A stretch of 64,000 nucleotides of DNA from DASRIA01 sp963816975 (GTDB lineage: Bacteria; Actinomycetota; Thermoleophilia; Solirubrobacterales; JBBDJG01), in NCBI GenBank assembly GCA_963816975.1, contig CAWFMD010000003.1, positions 310,001-374,000 on the forward strand, given 5' to 3'. Shown here piece after piece: positions 50,352-60,400 of this stretch (its first letter is position 1; each line of letters starts with the position of its first letter). A program made the position numbers and the translations under genes. The notes beneath the pieces are model-generated. The model made no database searches. It saw only the letters and a list, made by a program, of their open reading frames with translations, and was not told the origin of the DNA.

Positions 50352-51134
50352 ATGTCCTCGGAGCTCTTTCCCGAGACCGGCGCGCTCTCGCAGGACGTGC
50401 CTGCTTCCGCGCGGACATGGAACCCTGCACCCGATGCCGTGGCGTCCGCAAACGGCAGGCAGCCGGTGGCGGAGCTGCGCGGCGTGCGCCGCGTGTTCGG
50501 CACCGAGCCCCCTGTCGAAGCGCTGCGCGGCATCGACCTGACCGTGTTCAGCGGTGACTGGCTCGCGATCGTCGGGCCGTCGGGGTCGGGCAAGTCCACC
50601 CTGCTGAACATCCTCGGGTGCCTCGACCGGCCGACCGCCGGCACCTATCTGATCGACGGAATCGATGCGGCCAGCCTGAGCGACGAGCAGCGCGCTTCGG
50701 TGCGGGCGCGGAGGATCGGCTTCGTGTTCCAGACGTTCCACCTGCTCGGCCACCACACGGCGGTCCAGAACGTGATGCTCGCGGATGTCTATGCGGGCGG
50801 CGACCGCCACGGACGGTTGGACCGGGCCGAAGCCGCGCTCGAGCGGGTGGGGATGGGACACCGACGCGACTTCCTCCCCACGAAGCTGTCAGGTGGAGAG
50901 CAGCAGCGCGTCGCGATCGCACGTGCGCTGTTCGGGTCACCCGCGCTGCTCCTGTGCGACGAGCCGACCGGAAACCTGGACTCCGCCAACACCGAGTCCG
51001 TGCTGTCGCTGTTCCACGACCTGGAGGACGATGGCCTGACCCTGATCGTGATCACTCACGAGGACGACGTGGCGGCTCACGCACGCCGCGAGGTGCGCAT
51101 GGTGGACGGCCATCTGACCGAGGTTGCACGGTGA
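50352..51134 (+). CDS. MacB-type ABC transporter ATPase
   Basis: A 260-residue LolD/MacB-family ATPase. Walker A GPSGSGKST is at residues 75-83, Q-loop in FVFQTFHLLGHHTAVQN, signature LSGGEQQRV from 179, Walker B LLLCDEPTGNLDS from about 199 and switch His in VITHEDD. An extra ~38-residue N-terminal segment precedes the domain. It powers the downstream permease in a mechanotransmission-type efflux or lipoprotein-handling complex. Its TGA overlaps the permease GTG. Confidence 0.93.
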   Translation: MSSELFPETGALSQDVPASARTWNPAPDAVASANGRQPVAELRGVRRVFGTEPPVEALRGIDLTVFSGDWLAIVGPSGSGKSTLLNILGCLDRPTAGTYLIDGIDAASLSDEQRASVRARRIGFVFQTFHLLGHHTAVQNVMLADVYAGGDRHGRLDRAEAALERVGMGHRRDFLPTKLSGGEQQRVAIARALFGSPALLLCDEPTGNLDSANTESVLSLFHDLEDDGLTLIVITHEDDVAAHARREVRMVDGHLTEVAR

Positions 51135-52390
51135 TTCCGCGCCGCGGCCGAAAGCCCGACAGCCCGCTGCCCGAGGCGCGGATGGAGCTGCGCGACCTCG
51201 TGTCCGAGGCCGCCGCCGGTCTGATGGCGCGGCCCGCACGCGTCGCGCTGACCGTGCTGGGCACGGTGATCGGGGTCGCCGCGCTGGTCGCCACGCTGGG
51301 ACTGTCGAAGACGGCCGGAAACCAGATCGTGGGCCGGTTCGACGCCGTCGCGGCGACCGATGTCGTGGTCACTCCCGTCCCCGCCGCCCAGCGCAGTGGT
51401 GGCGCGGCCCAGAACGTGATCCCCTGGGACGCCGAGGCCCGGATTCGCCGCCTGAACGGCGTCGCCGCGGCCGGTACCCTTGCGGAGGTGAACGTGCGGG
51501 GAGCGCTGGTGCGTTCGGTCCCCATCAACGATCCCCTCGGCAACACTGACGTCCAGCTTCCCGTGAGGGCTGCGTCCCCCGGGCTATGGCGCGCTGTCCG
51601 GGCCGACCTCGTCGCCGGCCGCTTCCCGGACCGCGGGCACTCCGCGCGCGGGGACCGCGTCGCCGTGCTGGGCATCAACGCCGCGCGGCGGCTCGGGATC
51701 ACCAATTTGGACCAGCAGCCGGCGATCTTCATCGGAGACCGGCTCTATCAGGTGATCGGCCTGGTCGGCGGCGTCGAGCGACAGGTATCGCTGCTCGGCT
51801 CGCTCACGATCCCGAATGGGACCGCGCAGCGCGAGTTCGGCGTCGTGTCGCCCAGCTCCGTACAGATCGAGACGGACATCGGGGCGGTCGACCTGATCGT
51901 GCGGCAGGCGCCCGAAGCGCTCAACCCCAGCGATCCGAACCTGCTGCGTGTCGCTGCTCCGCCCGACCCCGAGCAGCTGCGCGGCAACGTCCAGAACGAC
52001 CTCAACGCCCTCTTCCTGCTGCTCGGGGGCGTCTCGCTGCTGGTCGGCGCCCTCGGCATCGCCAACGTCACGCTGGTCTCGGTGCTGGAGCGCGTGGGTG
52101 AGATCGGCCTGCGCCGGGCGTTGGGCGCGGCGCGGCGGCACATCGCCGCACAGTTCCTGATCGAGAGCACGGTAATGGGCCTGCTGGGCGGGATCATCGG
52201 CACGAGCCTCGGCATCCTCGTCGTGGTGCTCGTCGCGGCCAGCCGCACGTGGACTCCGGTGCTCGACCCGCTGATCCCGCTGGCCGCCCCGCTGGTCGGC
52301 GCGCTGATCGGACTGCTGTCCGGGACCTACCCGTCGCTGCGCGCGGCGGCGATGGAGCCGGTCGAGGCGCTGCGCGCGGGCACAACTTAA
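51131..52390 (+). CDS. MacB-type ABC permease (FtsX-like)
   Basis: A 419-residue type VII ABC permease. One N-terminal membrane segment (VALTVLGTVIGVAALVATLG) is followed by a ~200-residue extracytoplasmic MacB_PCD domain. Three C-terminal segments carry LGIANVTLVSVLERVGEIGL and RRALGAARRHIAAQFLIEST, the FtsX signature. GTG 51131 overlaps the ATPase stop, giving an adaptor-ATPase-permease operon. Likely exports a peptide, toxin or lipid; the substrate is unknown. Confidence 0.92.
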   Translation: MIPRRGRKPDSPLPEARMELRDLVSEAAAGLMARPARVALTVLGTVIGVAALVATLGLSKTAGNQIVGRFDAVAATDVVVTPVPAAQRSGGAAQNVIPWDAEARIRRLNGVAAAGTLAEVNVRGALVRSVPINDPLGNTDVQLPVRAASPGLWRAVRADLVAGRFPDRGHSARGDRVAVLGINAARRLGITNLDQQPAIFIGDRLYQVIGLVGGVERQVSLLGSLTIPNGTAQREFGVVSPSSVQIETDIGAVDLIVRQAPEALNPSDPNLLRVAAPPDPEQLRGNVQNDLNALFLLLGGVSLLVGALGIANVTLVSVLERVGEIGLRRALGAARRHIAAQFLIESTVMGLLGGIIGTSLGILVVVLVAASRTWTPVLDPLIPLAAPLVGALIGLLSGTYPSLRAAAMEPVEALRAGTT

Positions 52391-52475
52391 CGCGACACAC
52401 CACCCACAGTTTGTTTATCTTCATTCGGAACTCGGAACCAAGGTCGGCAGGCAAGTTGACAAGGGGAGGACCTTC

Positions 52476-53390
52476 ATGGGCGCGCTGCGTCATCGGTTAC
52501 TAGTCATCGCGCTCATCGCAATCGCGGCGATCACCGTCGCGGGATGCGGCGGCGACGACAACTCGGCCGAGGCGCCGCAGGAGCTGGAAGACACACTCGG
52601 GTTCGGCGGTGACAACGCCAAGGAGATCCAGGCGCGCGTCGAGAACCGGATCGGTGATTGCATGCGAGCCCAGGGCTTCGAGTACCAGCCGGTCGACCCG
52701 TTCGCGCAGCAACAGGCCGTCACCGGCAAGGCTCGCATCACCGACGAGGAGTTCACCAAGCAGTTCGGCTACGGGATCAGCACCCTGCTGGGCAAGGGCA
52801 ACCAGCAATCCGATCCCAACGAACGGATTCGCGCCGGCCTCTCGACGGCCGACCGCGCCGCCTACGACCGCGCGCTGGGAGGCGACAATCCCGGCGTGAC
52901 CTTCGCCGAGGCCGTCGACAACGGCGACTTCAGCGAGCTGGGCGGGTGCACGAAGGAAGCGAGCGACGCCGCGTTCGGCGGCGCGGCCACCCTCAACTCC
53001 CTGGTCGAGCGGCTGGACGGCCTCGACGAGCGCATCATCCAGGACCAGCGGATGGTCAAGGCCAATGAGAAGTGGTCCGCGTGCATGCAGGAAAAGGGCT
53101 ACCGCTACGAGGAGCCCGACGCGATCGACGAGGACCTGGCCGAGCGTTTCAGAGGCATCGTCGGGGCCGGAATCAGGCCCGGCACGTCGACGGTGCCGGC
53201 GGGCGCGAGCTTCGACCGCGGAGCGCTCGCGACCCTTCAGCAGGAGGAAGTCCGCATCGCCAACGCCGACCTCGCCTGCGAGAAGCAGGAGATCGAGCCG
53301 GTGGAGCGCGAGGTGCGACCGCAGTACGAGCAGGAGTTCCGCAAGCAGAACCAGCGACTGCTCGCCCGGGTGCGCCCGGCAAACCAGTAG
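52476..53390 (+). CDS. Uncharacterised lipoprotein linked to the MacAB operon (1)
   Basis: A 304-residue lipoprotein (lipobox TVAGC; Cys about residue 24) preceded by a strong GGGGAGG ribosome site and an AT-rich 85-bp gap. The mature part is acidic and helical with paired cysteines (IGDCMRAQGFEYQP, SACMQEKGYRYEEP, ADLACEKQEIEP). The two CMxxxGY/FxY motifs look like an internal duplication. I know such proteins beside MacAB-like pumps in actinobacteria but no function. Confidence 0.72.
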   Translation: MGALRHRLLVIALIAIAAITVAGCGGDDNSAEAPQELEDTLGFGGDNAKEIQARVENRIGDCMRAQGFEYQPVDPFAQQQAVTGKARITDEEFTKQFGYGISTLLGKGNQQSDPNERIRAGLSTADRAAYDRALGGDNPGVTFAEAVDNGDFSELGGCTKEASDAAFGGAATLNSLVERLDGLDERIIQDQRMVKANEKWSACMQEKGYRYEEPDAIDEDLAERFRGIVGAGIRPGTSTVPAGASFDRGALATLQQEEVRIANADLACEKQEIEPVEREVRPQYEQEFRKQNQRLLARVRPANQ

Positions 53391-53413
53391 ACGACGACCA
53401 GAAAGGCTTGCAA

Positions 53414-54307
53414 GTGCTGCGTTACAGAGTGGCCGCGATCGGCGCGGCGGTGATCGCGATTGGCGTCCCCCTGGCGCTGGGCGCATGCGGAGGCGACGAG
53501 CAGGCCGAGGCGAAGGCGGCCGTCCACTCCGACTTCGATGCGAAGAACTTCTCGGACTCGACCACGATCGACAACAAGTACTCGCCGCTCGAGCCGGGAA
53601 TGCAGTTCATCTTCGAAGGCCGCTCGAACCGGGGTTTGGGCCGCCTTCCGCATCAGGTGATCTTCACGGTCACGGACCTGGTGAAGGAGATCAACGGCGT
53701 GCGCACCGTGGTGCTGTGGGACCGGGACGTCAATGCCGGCAAGCTGCTGGAAGGTGAGCTGGCGCTGTGGGCGCAGGACGACGACGGGAACGTGTGGCTG
53801 CTGGGCGAGTATCCGGAGGAGTACGACGAGCGCGGCAGGTTCGAGGCCGCTCCGGATACGTGGCTTGCCGGCGTCGATCGCGCGCAGGCGGGCATCATGA
53901 TGCGGGCGGACCCCAAGGCCGGAACGTCGCGCTACCGCCAGGGACTTGCGCCGACGATCGGCTTTGCCGACGTGGCGCGTGTCGAGCAGACCGGCCAGCG
54001 GGATTGCGTTCCGACCGGCTGTTACGACGATGTCGTGGTGACGAGGGAGACCAATCCCGAGGAGCCGGATGACGGTTTCCAGCTGAAGTACTACGCCCCC
54101 GGTGTGGGCAACACTCGGGCCGCACCCCGTGGCGGCAAGGAGAAGGAGATCCTGGTGCTGGTCAAGATCAGGAAGCTCGGCTCGAACGAGCTTGCCGCGG
54201 CGCGTCGCAGCGCACTCGTGCTCGACCGCCGCGCGTACCGCTCCCGGCCGACCGTGTGGGGCGACACCCCGCCGGCCACGCGCCGGCCCGCCGCCGGCGC
54301 GCAGTAG
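53414..54307 (+). CDS. Uncharacterised lipoprotein linked to the MacAB operon (2)
   Basis: GTG 53414 (GAAAGG upstream) starts a 297-residue lipoprotein (lipobox ALGAC). The mature domain begins FDAKNFSDSTTIDNKYSPLE and has FEGRSNRGLGRLPHQVIFTV and WLLGEYPEEYDERGRFEAAP, consistent with a beta-rich extracytoplasmic domain. It follows the first lipoprotein by 23 bp. Function unknown; the arrangement suggests extracytoplasmic partners of the ABC pump. The open frame upstream only mirrors the previous gene. Confidence 0.72.
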   Translation: MLRYRVAAIGAAVIAIGVPLALGACGGDEQAEAKAAVHSDFDAKNFSDSTTIDNKYSPLEPGMQFIFEGRSNRGLGRLPHQVIFTVTDLVKEINGVRTVVLWDRDVNAGKLLEGELALWAQDDDGNVWLLGEYPEEYDERGRFEAAPDTWLAGVDRAQAGIMMRADPKAGTSRYRQGLAPTIGFADVARVEQTGQRDCVPTGCYDDVVVTRETNPEEPDDGFQLKYYAPGVGNTRAAPRGGKEKEILVLVKIRKLGSNELAAARRSALVLDRRAYRSRPTVWGDTPPATRRPAAGAQ

Positions 54308-54346
54308 CGCACCGCCTCAGCGGGAGAGATCTCCTACCACAGGAGG

Positions 54347-54376
54347 TTGCTTTCCGCCGCTGGTTCGCATTAGGAT
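54347..54376 (+). promoter_or_regulatory. Candidate promoter of the giant phosphatase-DUF11 gene
   Basis: TTGCTT (54347-54352) and TAGGAT (54371-54376) are 18 bp apart, about 80 bp upstream of the TTG start. A short palindrome GGAGA-GA-TCTCC lies just before it (around 54323-54334). Inferred from consensus similarity only. Confidence 0.4.
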
Positions 54377-54456
54377 CGCCCCAGCCGCAGGAGCAAGCGG
54401 CCAAGGACGTCCGCGACACGGAGTCGTGGCAGGAGCCATGGGGCAGGGAGTAGCCG

Positions 54457-57400
54457 TTGAGGCACCGCAGGATGCGAGGCAGGGTTGTGGGGGGGGTCAT
54501 CTTGGTAGCGGTGGCCGCGCTTGCAGTGTTGCCGTCGGGCGCGACGGCGGCGTATGACGCGAAGCTGAAGCGCTACCCGTACCTGACCGACCTCGCCACG
54601 ACGTCGGTGATGGTCAACTTCGGCACCGACATCTCGTCCACGAGTGCGACGGTCAAGTACGGCGTGGCCGGGGGCACATGCGACACCAGCTCCGCCACGG
54701 CGACGCGCACGTTCGTCCTCGTCAACGGCGTCTCCGAGTACCAGTGGAAGGCCCAGCTGACGGGGCTCGCCGCGGACACCCAGTACTGCTACCGCCCCTT
54801 CTTCGGCACTGCCCAGCTCGACCTGCTGGGCACCGACGCGTCCCCGGTCTTCACCACGCAGATCCCCTCCGGGTCGAGCACGCCGTTCAAGTTCGCCGTC
54901 TTCGGCGACTGGGGCAAGACGCTTGCAGCGGGCAATACGCACCAGGCGAACGTGATCTCGCAGATCGCTCAGAGCGGAGCCCGCTTCGCGGTCACGACCG
55001 GCGACAACGCCTACGAGACCGGCAGCCAGAAGAGCTACGGCGACCTCTACCAGGTGGGCGACAACACAAGCGCGGTCTTCGGCCCCAATTACTGGACGGT
55101 CGCGGGCGCTTCGCTGCCGCTGTTCCCGGCGCTGGGCAACCACGATTACAACAACTCGGTGCTGCTCACCAACTGGCCCCAGGACACGGCGGTCTCCACA
55201 TCGGCCGGCCGCTACCAGACCGACACCTACTGCTGCACGAACGGCACGGCGTCCATGGACTACCCCAGCGGCTGGTATGCCTTCGACGCAGGCCTCGCGC
55301 GCTTCTACGTCCTCACGACGGCTTGGGACGATTCGAACTCCGGCACCGCCACGGCGTTCCAGAACGACTTCGACAATCACTGGGGCCAAAACTCCGCGCA
55401 GTACCAGTGGCTCGCGAACGATCTCGCGACCCATCCCCGGTCGCTGCGCTTCGCCTTCTGGCACTACCCCTTCGAATCGGACTCCAGCGAGGGCGGCCCG
55501 GACACCTACCTCCAGGGGCCAAGCTCGCTGGAGGGATTGCTGAAGCTGTACGACGTGACGGCGGGCTTCAACGGCCACTCGCACAACTACCAGCGCAACA
55601 TCGCGCCTTCCGGCGGCATCCCGACCCACATCACGGGCGGCGGCGGCGCGAACACGGAGTCGATCGGGGCCACTGCCGGCTGCGGCCCCAGGGATGCCTA
55701 CGGGGTCGGCTGGTCCAACACGTCGAACGTGGGCAGCGCGTGCGGCACCGCGCCGATTCCCGATGCCAGGGAGCGTGTGCACCACTTCCTGAGCGTGAGC
55801 GTGAGCGGGACGTCGGTCACCATCACTCCCACCGACGAGCTGGGCCGGACGTTCGACCCGATCACCTACAACGCGCCGGCGCAGAACGCCAATTTGTCCT
55901 TGACGAAGACCGACTCGCCCGACCCCGTGCTGGTCGGCCAACAGGTCACCTACAACCTCACGGTCGGCAACGCCGGCCCGCGCGCCGCCACCGGCACGGT
56001 GGTCACCGACACGCTGCCGGCGGGGATGATCTTCGACTCCGCGGTTCCTTCACAGGGAATGTGCTCCCACACGAGCGGGACCGTCACGTGCCAGCTCGGG
56101 ACGGTCGCCAACGGAGCGGCGCCGACGATCCAGATCAAGGGCAGGCCGCAGTCGACCGGCACCATCAACAACACCGCGACCGTCGCGTCCGGCGTCAACG
56201 ATCCGAGCACGGGCAACAACACCGCAAGTGCTACGACCACCGTCAACCCGGCGGCAGACCTGGCCCTCACCAAGACCGACTCGCCCGATCCCGTCGGGGT
56301 CGGACAGCAGCTCACTTATTCGGTCGGCGTCAGCAACGCCGGCCCGTCGAGCGCGACCGGGATCACGGTCACCGACACGCTGCCCGCGGGCGTGACGTTC
56401 AACTCGGCCACGCCCACCCAGGGCAGCTGCTCGCAGTCGGGTGGCACTGTTTCGTGCTCGCTCGGGACCCTGGCAAACACCGCCGGCGCCAGCATCTCGA
56501 TCAACGTAACGCCCCAGAACGTGGCCACGATCACGAACCAGGCAAACGTGACGTCGCTGACCGGCGACCCCAACACGGCCAACAACGGAGCCAGCGCGGC
56601 GACCACCGTGAACGCCTCCGCGAACCTCTCTTTGACGAAGTCCGACGCTCCCGACCCGGTGCTGGTCGGGCAGTTGCTCACCTACACCTTGACGGTCGCC
56701 AACGCCGGGCCCTCCGCCGCCACCGGCGTGACGCTCACCGACACGCTGCCCAGCGGCGTGACGTTCGACTCGGCCACGCCCTCGCAGGGGACCTGCATGG
56801 AGTCCTCGGGGACCGTCACGTGCTCGCTGGGAACCATCGCGAGCGCCGCGAATGCCACCGCCTCGATCAAGGTCCGGCCGCAGGCCCAGGGCTCGATCAC
56901 CAACGAGGCGAGCGTCACATCAGAGGCGATCGACATCAACCTCGCGAACAACTCCGCGAGCGCCGCGACCACCGTCAACCCGGTCGCGGACCTGGTGGTG
57001 ACCAAGTCCGACTCGCCGGATCCCGCGCTGGTCGGCCAGCCGCTCACCTACACCGTGGGCGTGCAGAACAGCGGGCCCTCGAGCGCCCCGTCGGTGTCCG
57101 TCAGCGACACCCTGCCCGCCGGTGTCACGTTCGTCTCCGCCACTCCCTCGCAGGGCACCTGCTCGCAGTCCGCGGGCACGGTCACGTGTCCGCTGGGGAC
57201 CATCGGGAACGGTGCGAGCGCCAGCGTCCAGATCCAGGTCACGCCGCAGTCCACCGGGTCGATCACCAACCAGGCGACGGCATCGTCGAGCCATCAGCGA
57301 CCCCAACACCGCGAACAACACCGCGAGCGCGGCGACCACCGTCGACCCGGCCGCGGACCTGGCCCTGACCAAGTCCGACTCGCCGGACCCGGTGCTCCAG

Positions 57401-60400
57401 GGCGCGGAGCTGACCTACACACTGGGCGTCACCAACGCAGGTCCCTCGAGCGCGACCGGCGTGGTCGTGTCGGACACGCTGCCACCGGGAGTCGCCTACA
57501 ACTCGGGCCTCGCGTCACAGGGCAGCTGCTCCCACACCTCGGGTGTGGTCACCTGCACACTGGGCACGATCGCAAGCGGCGCGAACGCCACGGTCACGAT
57601 CAAGGTGACGCCGCCGACCGCGGGCTCGATCACGAATCAGGCGAGCGTCTCCTCGGCGGTCGCCGACCTGAACACCGCGAACAACAACGCCGGCGCGACC
57701 ACGACGGTCGACCCGGTCGCGGACCTGTCCATCACGAAGTCGGACTCCCCGATCCGGTGGCCTCGGGCCAGGAGCTCACCTACGCGATCGGCGTCCTCAA
57801 CTCAGGGCCCTCGGGCGCGACCGGGGCGACCGTCACCGACACCCTCCCGGCCGGCGTGACCTACAACTCCGCCACGCCGTCACAGGGCAGCTGCTCCCAC
57901 TCCAGCGGCACCGTCACCTGCAACCTCGGCGCGATGGCGAACGGCGCAAACGCAACGGTCAGCATCGTCGTGACACCCACCACGTCAGGCACCATCACGA
58001 ACCAGGCAGCCGTGTCCGCGGCCACCGCGGATCCGGTGCTGGTCAACAACTCGGCGAGCGCCGCCACCACCGTCGACCCGGTCGCCGACCTGACGCTCAC
58101 CAAGTCCGACTCACCGGACCCGGTGCTGTCCGGCCACCAGCTCACCTACGCGTTGGCGGTCTACAACAACGGGCCCGCGAGCGCGCCCGGCGTCTCGCTC
58201 AACGACAGCCTTCCCGCGGGCGTGACGTTCGTTTCCGCGACCGCCACGCCGCAGGGCAACTGCGTGCTCTCGGGCAGCAACGTGATCTGCGCGCTGGGCA
58301 CGATCGCAAGCGGCGCAACCGTGAACGTCGAGATCCAGGTCACCGCCGGCGCACCCGGCAGCGTCACGAACAACGCGACCGTGCTGTCCACGGCGACCGA
58401 CCCGGTCCTCGGCAACAACTCCGCCGGCGCGACGACGACGATCAAGCCCGTCGCCGACCTCGCGCTCACCAAGTCCGACTCACCCGACCCGGTGCTCGCC
58501 GGCCAGCTGCTGACCTACAACCTGGGAGTCTCGAACGGCGGCCCCCAGGACGCCCCGGGCGTGACCGTGACCGACACCCTGCCCGCCGGGGTGACCTTCG
58601 TGTCGGCCACGCCGTCGCAGGGCACGTGCTCTCAGCTTTCGGGCACCGTCACCTGCGAGCTGGGCACGGTCGCGAACGCCGGCAGCGCGAGCATCGAGCT
58701 GAAGGTGCGCCCGCAAAGCGAAGGGAGCATCACGAACCAGGCCGCCGTCACGTCCGGCGCCGGGCGACCTGAACTCCGCGAACGACTCCGCCAGCGCACA
58801 GACGACCGTCGACCCGGCCGCCGACCTGGAGCTGACCAAGTCCGACTCGCCCGATCCGGTGCTGTCCGGCCAGTTGCTGACGTACACCCTGGCCGTCCAC
58901 AACGCCGGACCCTCGGCGACCAGCGGCGTGGCCCTGAGTGACACCCTGCCGGGAGGCGTGACCTTCGACTCCCTGACGACCAGCCAGGGCAGCTGCTTCC
59001 GGTCCGGGGTCTCGGTCCTGTGCTCGTTGGGCACGCTGGCCAGCGGAGCCGACGCGACCGTCACGATCAAGGTGATCGCCGGGGCGCCGGGAACGGTGAC
59101 CAACAGCGCCAACGTCTTTGGCATGACGGTCGACCCCGACACGGCCGACAACGCCGCGTCCATCGACACGACCGTGAGCCCCGCGGCCGACTTGGCGCTG
59201 ACGAAGTCGGATGCACCGGATCCGGTGCAGGCCGGTGAGCTCCTCACCTACACGCTCGGGGTGCACAACGCAGGACCGCAGGACGCCCCTGGCGTGACGG
59301 TCACCGACACCCTGCCTGCGGGCGTGCTGTTCGACTCCGCCACGCCCACCCAGGGCACGTGCTCGGAGGCCAGCGGCATCGTGACCTGCGAGCTCGGGAC
59401 CGTCGCGAACGGCGCCGACGCCGGCGCCGACGTCAAGGTGCGCCCACAGGAGGGCGGACAGATCACGAACCAGGCAACCGTCGCGTCCGGCATCGGGGAC
59501 CCGGCTTCCGCCGACAACTCCGCGAGCGCCGTCACGACGGTCGCGCCGGTCGCCGACCTCTCCCTGACGAAGACCGACGACCCGGACCCGGTGCTGGCCG
59601 GCCAGTTGCTGACCTACACCCTCGCCGTACACAACGCCGGCCCGTCGAGCGCCGCGAACGTGCAGCTCACCGACAACCTGCCGGCGGGCGTGACGTTCGA
59701 GTCCGTCACCGCGACGCAGGGCAGTTGCTCGGAGTCGGCCGGCACGGTCGAGTGCGCGCTCGGCACCCTCGCCGCCGAGGCAGATGCGACTGTCACGATC
59801 GAGGTCAGGCCGCAGACGGGCGCAACCCTGACCAACGAGGCGGGAGTCGCCTCCGACGCACAGGACCCGACTCCAGCCGACAACGCGGCGAGCGAGGACA
59901 CGACCGTGGACCCGGCAGCCGACCTCTCCCTGACGAAGGCCGACGACCCCGACCCGGTGCTCGAAGGGCAGCCGCTCACGTATTCGCTCGCCGTGCACAA
60001 CGCCGGACCGCAGAGCGCCACCGGGGTGCAGCTCACCGACACCCTGCCGCCCGGCGTGACGTTTGTCTCCGCGACTCCCGCGCAGGGCACCTGCTCCGAG
60101 ACGGCCGGGACCGTGAGCTGCGCGCTCGGCACCCTCGCCGACGGTGCGAGCGCGAGCGTCGAGATCACGGTCACGCCGCAGGGGCCGGGCACGCTCACCA
60201 ACGAGGCGGGCGTCACATCAGAGCTCGCCGATCCTGACTCCGCTGACACCAGCGCGAGCGCCGACACCACGGTGCGGCCGGTCGCCGACCTCGCGCTGTC
60301 GAAGTCCGACTCTCCCGATCCGGTGCTGGCGGGCACTGAGCTCACGTACACACTCACGGTCGACAACTCGGGGCCGCGCAGCGCGACGAGCGTGCAGCTC

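Noticed and set aside
54678..57368. An 896-codon + strand frame inside the phosphatase-DUF11 gene
   Set aside because: It is the +1 shadow of the real frame and has no recognisable domain; the true frame carries all metallophosphatase motifs.
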